Assembly (NCBI GenBank): GCA_907163375.1 | Contig: CAJQUW010011032.1 | Span: forward strand, 186,001-250,000 | Direction: 5' to 3' | Origin: Prostheceraeus crozeri | Taxonomy: Eukaryota; Platyhelminthes; Polycladida; Euryleptidae | DNA: 64,000 nucleotides | Shown here: positions 8,201-14,458 of the stretch, in pieces | How positions within the stretch are numbered: the stretch's first letter is position 1 | Layout: each line of letters begins with the position of its first letter | Position numbers and translations under genes: made by a program | The notes under the pieces: model-generated | Told to the model about the DNA's origin: nothing | Database searches by the model: none | The model's input: the letters and a program-made list of their open reading frames with translations, nothing else

Positions 8201-9765
8201 TAGATCCATGTTATTGTTATTCTACACCAGGTTTAACATGGTTAGCAGGATTAAAACATACAAATGTTCAAGCCGATGGCTCTAGGACAAAGTCCGTTAA
8301 ACTTAAACATTATAAAGAAAATACATATGATAAATTATTATTTTTTGAATCTGGAATTAGAGGTGGAGTTTCATCAGTTTTAGGTAATAGATATGTTAAA
8401 TGTTATAATAAGAAAGTAAATCCACAAGAATATGGAATAATGAAACCTTTATCTCCAGAAGAAAAAGAAAAAATATTAGAAATTTTTCGAACGAAACGAG
8501 AAGGAGTAGAACGTGAAAAAGCAATTGATGAATTCATGAGAGAAAACTATTTGTTATATTATGATTTTAATAGCTTATATTCTTCTTGCATGATACAAGA
8601 ATTACCAACAGGTGAAATGACATGGTGTAATAATCTAGATTATCAAAGAACATATGATGGTGAAAATAATTTTGGTTATGTATATGAAGTTGATTTAGTA
8701 TACCCTGATTATATAAAAGAAGCATCAAAATATTATCCTTTCTGTCCAGAAAACAAAATTCCCAATATAGAAGATTTTTCAGATTATCAAAAATCTATAA
8801 TGCCGAAAAAATACAGACCAACAAAAAAACTTATGTTAACACAAGGTAATAAAGGAAAGTATGTTGTTGAAGGAAGAATGCTAGATTGGTATTTAGATCA
8901 TGGCATGATTCTCACCAAAATACATCGAAAACTAGAGTATAGAAAATCTAAATGGTTAAAAGATTATATTGAGTTCAATATTGAAAAACGCAAAATATCT
9001 AAAAGAAATAAAGATGATTTTGGAAACGTGTTCTTCAAATTAATGAATAATGCATTTTATGGTAAGACTTTAGAAAATGTGCGTAATAGACAAAATATTG
9101 AAATAGTTTATGATAGAGATAGATTTCAAAATTTAACAAGGAAACCTACATATAAAAGAACTACTAGATTCAGTGATGAACTTTGTGCTGTTCATCTAAG
9201 AAGAAGCATTGTAAAACATGATAAGTTTAATTTCATTGGTTTCACTATATTAGAATTAGCTAAACTATTTATGTATAGTTTTATATATGATTATTTAGCA
9301 CCTGCTTATGGTAAAAACTATAAATTACACTTTACAGATACAGATTCTATTTTCTTAGAATTAACAGTACCATATGGTTCTTCACTTGATGAAGAAATTA
9401 ATAAAATAAAAGATATCATTCATCCTTCTGATTTATGTAAAGTAAAAAATGAATTAGAAGGAAATGAAGATTTCATAACAGAAGCTATATTTTTAAAATC
9501 TAAATGTTACTGTTATGATACAACTAATAATATTAAAACACATAAAACATTAAAAGGAATTTCAAAGGCATCAGTGGCTAATCAAATAACATTTCAAGAT
9601 TATAAAAATGCATTATTTAATAATGAAATAAAAACAGCATATAATTATAGACTTAATTCAAAAAAACATAAAATGTATTTAAAAGAAGAACATAAATTAG
9701 CATTAGATCCATTTGATGATAAAAGAAAAATTTTACCTGATGGAATAACTACTTTACCTTTTTAA
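5257..9765 (+). CDS. Protein-primed family B DNA polymerase (Polinton pPolB), 1502 aa
   Basis: This enzyme replicates the element's linear DNA by protein priming. It opens with a C2H2 finger (C6, C9, H22, H28) and an N-terminal domain typical of animal Polinton polymerases (~250-400). A variable Gln/Lys coiled-coil linker (~410-545) and a second finger CLQCMTSF...H...C (~585-610) follow. The 3'-5' exonuclease motif CDFEAY is at ~633. An inserted HNH/endonuclease-VII-like zinc motif (CYYCG...DHDH...CN, ~753-795) runs into the second exonuclease motif NGSKYDFH (~812). Polymerase motifs are YDFNSLYSS (~1102), KLMNNAFYGKT (~1261) and DTDS (~1361). The frame is intact with all catalytic motifs, so this copy is probably young. 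Three GC hairpins lie inside the coding sequence at 6650, 7203 and 8272. Confidence 0.97.
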   Translation: MEKFYCNLCKKKLQTKRSYQSHLQSKMHLQNVERVDEGNILKLNSYKNYIETLPTDIKVKKIFYDYSHSEYKKVFNSEDEAVTDIKYLFSDTDECNEIDEFNEIDEFDEAERTDEALANIKYLFNQSFEHNETDKTFSDILTNFYNIFKKSFKCYMNVEVLYTKNGPDGIPEEIIQGHFTKSQEIHNVNDIQPIFESMILKLENCIIEAQLRESGWRFVKIISKKIVIDKYKNNTGGSYVPLPFSSPQLINIKNEDDYCFLWSIIAHLHPAKYHKERLSHYNKEEYISEFDLSDGLDEFPYDYNRLLKFHKKNKNLIEVNVFELNVNYVSIVKITPLYSDSKKFYLNNKNFCQSEIVYNDRGNYMHHNIFYQGNIICTEKFELVKTLSPIMINHNNYKGRTDDYNYKYSSLSSEYQQKLENLNKSLQKCKIDYQQQTKMLLQEYHHKYQNKIETIQKLNEENNKESAKARGASLRLNNEENETKQKINECLKKCLQQYKEQYDKEYSYQLQILNQNYYQNTFNLTKEINETHEIYQDKFEKLEQSKQPAQANILYYQGHFILCKDVSIFTKTSDNKNFPCLQCMTSFRTLEEMNRHLENCQQNEAVQNTFPKDDYLEYNKWYFKNKVPFTIYCDFEAYNVNMTQNQTESSRASPDSENYNSEKSAPEKSSAEQSKEKYLFEQKPLCWGMYIHSNYPELFKLEYLQYYGEDSSEMFTKKVEELQGRFSQLLETNKPMIPLTDEERKEFDDEINCYYCGKGFTNKYKTGRGRYIDKVKDHDHLNGLYRGAAHNSCNLNANKFKYNFVPLYFYNGSKYDFHLVMKDLFSSEKLQQQKINVLCKQEEEYFSMQLGCIRILDAFRFFTPYSLDVMGKTLKSEQCKILNKYNLKPLKGIFPYEYITGDFNSVNKIMEEKQLPPINKFKSTLKQSQLSDEDYAEAEKNWRELNCKTMYDYTMKYLQIDVLILADLFENFRDMCLEYYGIDPCYCYSTPGLTWLAGLKHTNVQADGSRTKSVKLKHYKENTYDKLLFFESGIRGGVSSVLGNRYVKCYNKKVNPQEYGIMKPLSPEEKEKILEIFRTKREGVEREKAIDEFMRENYLLYYDFNSLYSSCMIQELPTGEMTWCNNLDYQRTYDGENNFGYVYEVDLVYPDYIKEASKYYPFCPENKIPNIEDFSDYQKSIMPKKYRPTKKLMLTQGNKGKYVVEGRMLDWYLDHGMILTKIHRKLEYRKSKWLKDYIEFNIEKRKISKRNKDDFGNVFFKLMNNAFYGKTLENVRNRQNIEIVYDRDRFQNLTRKPTYKRTTRFSDELCAVHLRRSIVKHDKFNFIGFTILELAKLFMYSFIYDYLAPAYGKNYKLHFTDTDSIFLELTVPYGSSLDEEINKIKDIIHPSDLCKVKNELEGNEDFITEAIFLKSKCYCYDTTNNIKTHKTLKGISKASVANQITFQDYKNALFNNEIKTAYNYRLNSKKHKMYLKEEHKLALDPFDDKRKILPDGITTLPF
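6650..6683. repeat. 34-bp double-hairpin element inside the polymerase frame
   Basis: The ends AATCGG and CCGATT pair. Inside are two hairpins, GGCT-AA-AGCC and GGAGC-TTC-GCTCC. An exact 34/34 reverse-complement copy lies at 13903-13936, and identity stops precisely at both ends. Here it encodes part of 'ESAKARGASLRLNN' in the variable coiled-coil linker without breaking the frame. The right-copy polymerase lacks it. Confidence 0.85.
7203..7219. repeat. Hairpin element inside the polymerase frame (GGGCTTCACCC)
   Basis: TTCCAGGGCTTCACCCG matches the TCCAGGGCTTCGCCCG family with one stem mismatch. It lies in a roughly 25-residue Ser/Glu-rich insertion between the first exonuclease motif and the conserved 'QKPLCWGMYIHS' segment. 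The right-copy polymerase is shorter here and lacks the hairpin. Confidence 0.6.
8272..8297. repeat. Hairpin element inside the polymerase frame with compensatory stem change
   Basis: GATGGCTCTAGGACAAAGTCC lines up with GATGTCCTCCAGGGCTTCGCC at 10697. The stem GGAC/GTCC replaces GGGC/GCCC, so pairing is kept while sequence changes. It encodes 'ADGSRTKSV', an apparent insertion after the conserved 'GLTWLAGLKHTN' segment. Confidence 0.55.
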
Positions 9766-9868
9766 TTTTCTAATTTCTATTTTCTAAATATAACAATATA
9801 AAAATATAAAAATATAAAAATATAAAATATTATAAAATAATATAATAATATAAAATTATCATATAAAA
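9766..9868. other. Short A/T spacer with 'atataaaa' repeats
   Basis: 103 bp of 'aatataaaaatataaa'-type sequence between the polymerase stop and the next start. It probably holds terminator and promoter signals, none of them specific. Confidence 0.4.
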
Positions 9869-10698
9869 ATGGATAAAGTTAGAGCTGATAATTTTAAAAG
9901 AATAAAACAATTAGAAGAGTTAATAAAACAAAGAAATATTATGAAAGAAAATCATCTTCAACATAGAATGACAAAAGCTGGTATTCAATCTGATATGTTT
10001 GATAAATTAAAAATAACTGAAGAAGTAAAAACTGATTATGAAAAAACTGTCGAACCATTTAAAACTCTTGAAAAGGAACTTAATGAAAAACGTGTTGATA
10101 TAGCGGATCCTGTACTTAAAACACTATTAGATGACTATGGTTTATTAGAGGCAAACATAGATAAAAATTACCAAAATCTATGTTATTCGAACATTCTACT
10201 TTCTTTTTAGATAAAAAATTATTTGCAAGATTTTATCTTGGTGGTAAAGAAATATTTCCACAACCTTTACGAGGATTAATTTTTACTCCAGATAAAAAAC
10301 CTATTAGTTTAGATAGAAATTTTGTTGATCTTTTAAGAGGAGCAGATTTAAAAAATTATGCTGTAGAAGATCTAATAAAATATAAAACTATATTAGATAG
10401 AGTTGGCACAGTAAAAACTCTTAGACGTTATAAACAATTAGAAAATTTATTATCAACGGGAGTTAAAGTAGGAAAAGGTTTATCTGAAAAACAGAAAACA
10501 AAAAAACAGAAAACAGAAACAACCATATTTTTACCAGATGATCCACAAGAATTACTAAATAGATTAAATATTTTAATATCTGCAATAAAAGAAGGACATA
10601 ATTCTAGTTTCAATGAAATTCATGCTATATTGAAAAGACTGTTAGAAAAGAAGATTCTAAATGAAGAGGATTATAAAAGTGTAACTGGGCATCTCTGA
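9869..10698 (+). pseudogene. Conserved Polinton protein of unknown function, split by one frameshift
   Basis: The first frame (9869-10210, 113 aa) is a basic, helical N-terminus followed by a coiled coil. The second frame (10180-10698, 172 aa by its first ATG) continues with 'KKLFARFYLGGKEIFPQPLRG' at its start and ends with 'FLPDDPQELLNRL' plus a helical tail. The frames overlap around the A5 run at 10163-10167, so they almost certainly form one ~275-aa protein needing a -1 shift or one extra A. Proteins with the FLPDDP.EL..RL tail are, from memory, common beside animal Polinton capsid genes, but their function is unknown. It sits just upstream of the penton gene, which favours a structural or assembly role. 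The N-terminal module is duplicated at 952-1125. Confidence 0.65.
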
Positions 10699-10721
10699 TG
10701 TCCTCCAGGGCTTCGCCCGTA
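10697..10721. repeat. GC-rich hairpin element overlapping a stop codon
   Basis: GATGTCCTCCAGGGCTTCGCCCGTA contains a perfect GGGC-TTC-GCCC hairpin. Its left edge overlaps the TGA ending the preceding gene (10696-10698), so the insertion may have set the present C-terminus. It is the inverted relative of 880-911. Confidence 0.7.
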
Positions 10722-10798
10722 GCTGAAATATGTTGTTTCTAATTTTTTATAAAAAAAAATTTCATAAAAAAATATTTATTTAATTTTTTAGTTTAAAA

Positions 10799-11587
10799 AT
10801 GTGTTCAGCAGATTTAGACAAAATTAATAATCATTTAGAAAATTTGATAGAGATTTTGGGTTCATCAAAATTTAGTACGACGTTAAAAATTATAACAACT
10901 ACTTCATCACACACTTGTAATTTAGAACCCATTCTACATTTAGAACAAAATAAAAATTATCAAATTGCATTGACTAGTTTCTCCACATTTAACACTATTC
11001 AAAACGTTATCAAAGATGTGAATGATCAATTTAGATATTCTACTGATAAAGGTAAAACATGGAAAATACTAACTTTTCTTCCTGGTTCTTACGAAGTTGA
11101 AACAATATCAAATGAAATTAAGAGACATTTAGGTATACCATTTAAAGATAAGAAACAATTACATTTTGCAGTTGAACCGGCAGTTAATAAATTTTCTCTT
11201 ACTTTAGACGAAAATCATCAAGTTGATTTTAATCATGATAGATCATTGTCAAAGCTATTAGGATTTAATAAACAAACCTATAGTCAAGGTTATCATTTAG
11301 GTGAGAAGATTCCAAAAATAACTGAAATAAATTCAATTGTTGTACATTGTGACATTATTGAAGGAGGATATATAAATGGTAAATTATCAAATTTAATATT
11401 CAGTTTTCCAGCTTTTACTGTACCCATTGGTTATAGATTAAATGTATTTCCACAAACATTAATATATTTTCCTATTACAAGAAAAACTATTAACAACATT
11501 AACATTAGAATCACTGATGAAAAAGGACAAGAAATAAATTTTGGAGGTGAAGAGATTATGATAGATCTTTTGGTTCGGGAGGTATAA
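10799..11587 (+). CDS. Minor capsid (penton-like jelly-roll) protein, 262 aa
   Basis: A 262-aa protein rich in beta-strand patterns. The C-terminal part has 'FPAFTVPIGYRLNVFPQT' followed by 'YFPITRKTINNINIRITDE' and 'NFGGEEI'. This is the recognisable block of the Polinton/adintovirus minor capsid protein, a single jelly roll that forms the pentameric vertices of the particle. The length is usual for the family and the frame is intact. It lies between the FLPDDP protein and the packaging ATPase, the order expected for a capsid-assembly cluster. The start ATG at 10799 follows a long A/T leader. The fold assignment is from remembered family similarity. Confidence 0.78.
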   Translation: MCSADLDKINNHLENLIEILGSSKFSTTLKIITTTSSHTCNLEPILHLEQNKNYQIALTSFSTFNTIQNVIKDVNDQFRYSTDKGKTWKILTFLPGSYEVETISNEIKRHLGIPFKDKKQLHFAVEPAVNKFSLTLDENHQVDFNHDRSLSKLLGFNKQTYSQGYHLGEKIPKITEINSIVVHCDIIEGGYINGKLSNLIFSFPAFTVPIGYRLNVFPQTLIYFPITRKTINNINIRITDEKGQEINFGGEEIMIDLLVREV

Positions 11588-11610
11588 ACTCCCGTTCGAG
11601 AGGTATAAAC
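11573..11610. terminator. Hairpin pair at the end of the penton gene
   Basis: CGGGAGGTATAAACTCCCG forms a GGGAG/CTCCC stem. It is followed by a second, imperfect 'GAGAGGTATAAAC' unit, overlapping the stop codon at 11585-11587. It could be a 3' processing or termination structure, or another palindromic insertion. Confidence 0.35.
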
Positions 11611-11776
11611 TTTTACGCTACAATAGAGAAGTTTAATTTTTTTTATCATTTTCATTATTAATCTTATTAATCTTATTAATCTTTTTAACCTTATTATTAG
11701 GAACAAAAAATAAAAAAAACTTAAATTAAAATTTTATTTTTTTTATTTTTTTATTTTAAAAAACACTAATTCAATA

Positions 11777-12564
11777 ATGGATGAATTTATTACTTTAAAA
11801 ATGAATGAAATGTCTTTAAATAAAAAAAACTTAAATTTAATCATCATCCAAATTTATCTAATAAAGTTTTGTCAGTTATTTGCGGAAGATCAGGTTGTGG
11901 AAAAACATATCTATTATTTAAAATTTTAACGACTCCAAATTTTTTGGATTATAACAATCTTATAATTTATACAACAACAGCAGAACAACCCATCTATCAA
12001 TTTTTAAAATATGGATTTGAAAATAATCTTAAAAAAACAGCAATTGCTTCATTATTCAAAGAATATGAAAATTCTGAATATGAAGAAGAAATAAGTTCGT
12101 GGTGTGAAGAAGCAGCAGAAAATAGTCAGTTAGTCGAAACCAATAAAAATAACCATATAAAGATACAATTAATAGATGATAGTGGTAATATGCAAGATCC
12201 TAGTAAACTAGATAAAACAATGAAACATTGTGTAATTTTTGATGATTGTGTTAATGATAGAAATCAGTCAGTTCAGAGAAATTATTTCACAAGAGGTAGA
12301 CATAATAACTGTAGTGTATTTTATTTAACACAAAGTATGTATTCATTAGACGGAAGTGTTATTAGAAAGAATGCAAATATATTTATACTATTTGAAATAA
12401 ATGCAAGAAACTTAAGTGATTTGCTAAGAGATTTATGTATAAGAGATAAAGATGAATTTAAACAATCGTGTAATAATGCTTGGGCAAAAGATTATGGATT
12501 CATTACAATTAATATTGATAAAAAAATTCATGATAGAGTTATCGAACAATTGTTCTCTGACTGA
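11777..12564 (+). pseudogene. A32-like DNA packaging ATPase; N-terminus out of frame at an A8 run
   Basis: This enzyme would pump element DNA into the capsid. The core has Walker A CGRSGCGKT (from 11881), Walker B CVIFDD (D at 12241) and the RGRHNNCSVFYLTQS sensor region, all typical of Polinton FtsK/A32-type ATPases. The open frame covers roughly 11830-12564. The likely start, ATG at 11777, is in a different frame and joins the core only through a -1 shift at the A8-C run (11822-11830). That sequence contains A-AAA-AAC in the correct phase for a slippery heptamer. The break is an assembly error, a lesion or frameshifting. All catalytic motifs are present in the main frame. Confidence 0.85.
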
Positions 12565-12740
12565 AAGTCGATCGAAGATTTGTTTACTGAGTAATAAAAA
12601 TATAATGTTTTAATATTTTATTTTTTATTATCAGCTTTAATTTTGTCTATTTTTTTAAAATATAATATTTGAATTTTGTGGTAACATTGGAATACAGCAA
12701 AAACATTTTACTGAACAAATTATTTGTTTATTGCTTTGTT
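12565..12740. other. Convergent intergenic region, A/T rich
   Basis: The region lies between the ATPase stop (plus strand) and the 3' side of the minus-strand membrane-protein gene. It has T-rich stretches on both strands that could serve as poly(A) or termination signals. No gene is seen. Confidence 0.4.
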
Positions 12741-12850
12741 GTTTGTAATCTTTTCGTTTAAAGTTTTCACGTTTAAAGTTTTGTCGTTTAAAGTTTTCTC
12801 GTTTAAAATTTTCTCGTTTAAAATTTTCTCGTATTAAGTTTTGTTTAATA
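12741..12850. repeat. ~17-bp tandem repeats (TCGTTTAAAGTTTTC), about six copies
   Basis: Tandem units downstream of and overlapping the 3' end of the membrane-protein gene. On the minus strand they stay in frame past its stop at 12834-12836 and would encode 'KTLNE/KTLND' repeats, so they look like a former C-terminal repeat tail cut off by a nonsense change. Confidence 0.7.
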
Positions 12851-13529
12851 AAGTTTTGTCTAATAAAGTTTTTAGCTCTTCTAAAAAAATTTTATCATCA
12901 CTAAAAGTTTTACCATCACTAGAAATTTTACCATCCTTTTTATTTTTATCATCAACTTTTTCTGTCTGTGATTGAAATGATATTTGATTTACTTCATTAG
13001 CTATTTGATCAAATTTTTCAATCTCATCTAACGTAATAACATTATCATCACATACTCTTTGAAAGTAGTAATGTAGTTTATCATATACTTCTTTAATATG
13101 TAAATGCTTAGTTTTTAATGATTTTCGTTTCTTAGTTATTAAAGATTTTTCTAACATTGTAGCAAGTGAAGTTGCAAAAACACCCGTACCTGTTAAAGCT
13201 GTAGCAACTACTGGAATTACTAAAACACCTGAAGATATAACAATTGTTAAAGCACCTAAACTTATTGTTAAGAATATGCCAATTCCTTGTGTTACATTCT
13301 TAACTTTACTCCATCTCTTTCTTAATTTTTTATAATGCTCTAATCTTAATAATAATTGAGATTCCTTATCTTTCATATACCTTACTCTATCTTTGTGTTT
13401 TTCAATATTTAATTCACTTATTTTTAATTGAGATAACGAAGGATATATTCTTGCGGTTTCATCCATTTTTGTTTCATCCATTTCTGAAGTTCCTTCCACT
13501 TTTGTTTCTTCCACTTTTGTTTCTTCCAT
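12834..13529 (-). CDS. Two-helix membrane protein encoded near the element terminus
   Basis: The start chosen is the ATG at 13527-13529 (MEETKVEETK), because the right copy's homologue starts equivalently (MEDEKTKEPS at 54199). Residues ~1-26 are acidic repeats, ~28-78 a conserved basic helix containing HKDRVRYMKDKE and LLLRLEHY, and ~82-125 two hydrophobic helices (GIFLTISLGALTIVISS and GVLVIPVVATAL). A coiled-coil and Lys/Asp-rich tail follows. It points inward from the end, and in the right copy it lies at the opposite end, also pointing inward. The gene is therefore probably inside the terminal inverted repeats. No family is recognised; a membrane-active role is inferred from the hydrophobic pair. 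Confidence 0.65.
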   Translation of the reverse strand: MEETKVEETKVEGTSEMDETKMDETARIYPSLSQLKISELNIEKHKDRVRYMKDKESQLLLRLEHYKKLRKRWSKVKNVTQGIGIFLTISLGALTIVISSGVLVIPVVATALTGTGVFATSLATMLEKSLITKKRKSLKTKHLHIKEVYDKLHYYFQRVCDDNVITLDEIEKFDQIANEVNQISFQSQTEKVDDKNKKDGKISSDGKTFSDDKIFLEELKTLLDKTLLNKT

Positions 13530-13589
13530 TTTTAAAGAAATATTTTTAGTCACATGATATATTTTAAAACCTGAAAGATGGATAAAATT

Positions 13590-13875
13590 CATGAATTTGA
13601 AATTCTCAACTTTTATGATTTTTTCGGTGTCCGGGTTTTCGGTGTCCTAGAACGGTCATGATTTTGGCGGGGGGTGAAAAATGACATAATCACAAATTTG
13701 AGATTCTCAACTTTTATAATTTTCGGTGTCCTAGAACGGTCATGATTTAAGCAATGAAAATTGTAATTCTCAAATTTGAGATACTCAACTTTTATGATTT
13801 TCGGTGTCCTGGAACGGTCATGATTTAAGCAATGAAAAATGTCATAATCACAAATTTGAGATTTTGAAAAATTTG
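13590..13875. repeat. Subterminal direct repeats carrying the element's terminal motif
   Basis: About three ~80-bp units read GAGATTCTCAACTTTTAT, then TTTTCGGTGTCCTAGAACGG, then TCATGATTTAAGCAATGAAA. GTGTCCT(A/G)GAACGGTC closely resembles the terminal GTGTCCTGGAACAGTC at about 14133-14148. These are good candidates for integrase or terminal-protein binding sites. Confidence 0.75.
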
Positions 13876-13902
13876 AAAATTGTGTATTTTTAAAAACGCC
13901 CA

Positions 13903-13936
13903 AATCGGAGCGAAGCTCCTCTGGCTTTAGCCGATT
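13903..13936. repeat. 34-bp double-hairpin element, inverted exact copy of 6650-6683
   Basis: It starts AATCGGAGCGAAGCTCC and ends CTTTAGCCGATT, the exact reverse complement of the polymerase-embedded copy. Here it is intergenic, inside the terminal repeat region. Confidence 0.85.
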
Positions 13937-14125
13937 TATGAATTTAGGTCTTCATAACCTGAAAAAGGGTTCAAATTCATGAATTTATGTTGTTTTTAAA
14001 AATACCATTTTTTGAAAAAATGGTACTTTTTGAATGGACTAAATTCATGAATTCAGGTCTTAAAAACCTGAAAAAGGGACTAAATTCATGAATTTATGTC
14101 GTTTTTAAAAGTACTATTTTTTGAT
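13937..14125. repeat. Two ~100-bp terminal direct repeats with internal palindrome
   Basis: The units 'AAATTCATGAATT(T/C)A', 'GGTCTT...AACCTGAAAAAGG' and 'TTTATGT(T/C)GTTTTTAAAA' occur twice. The perfect palindrome ACCATTTTTT-G-AAAAAATGGT lies between them (14006-14026). Confidence 0.7.
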
Positions 14126-14150
14126 TTTATGGTGTCCTGGAACAGTCTTT
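14126..14150. mobile_element. Right terminus of the left Polinton copy
   Basis: GGTGTCCTGGAACAGTC, read inward on the minus strand, begins GACTGTTCCAGGACACC. The right copy begins with GACTGTTCTAGGACAC at about 53948. Sequence beyond 14150 changes abruptly to host composition. The exact end base and the target duplication cannot be fixed, because neither element has both ends in the window. Confidence 0.65.
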
Positions 14151-14261
14151 TGACCATTACTTGCATCCATCACCCCTTTCAGTGACATTGACTTAATCAT
14201 TTTTCAGGAATGATAAGAATACAAAAATGAAGTTTACTGTATTTGAGATTGTCAAATCTAT

Positions 14262-14458
14262 CATGGGTCAAACTGGTTGGAAGTGGACCACGACCCACCA
14301 GTGGTCAACGAAGTCTGACCCACGACCCACCTGACCCACGCTAAATGTGACCCATGACCCACCTGACCCACCAATTTTTCGAGAAAACATGACCCACGTG
14401 ACCCACGCGATTTTGTGACCCACCTGACCCATGACTCACGACCCACTTCCAACTCTGA
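14262..14458. repeat. GACCCAC minisatellite with inverted ends
   Basis: A stretch of degenerate 'TGACCCACCTGACCCACG' units. It is flanked by TTGGAAGTGG (14268) and CCACTTCCAA (14440) in inverted orientation. It lies just outside the Polinton end in host DNA. Reading frames through it are low-complexity artefacts. Confidence 0.75.

Noticed and set aside
13590-13875. CRISPR array or satellite origin from regularly spaced repeats
   Set aside because: The whole ~80-bp unit is repeated with no unique spacers; position at the element end explains it as subterminal repeats.
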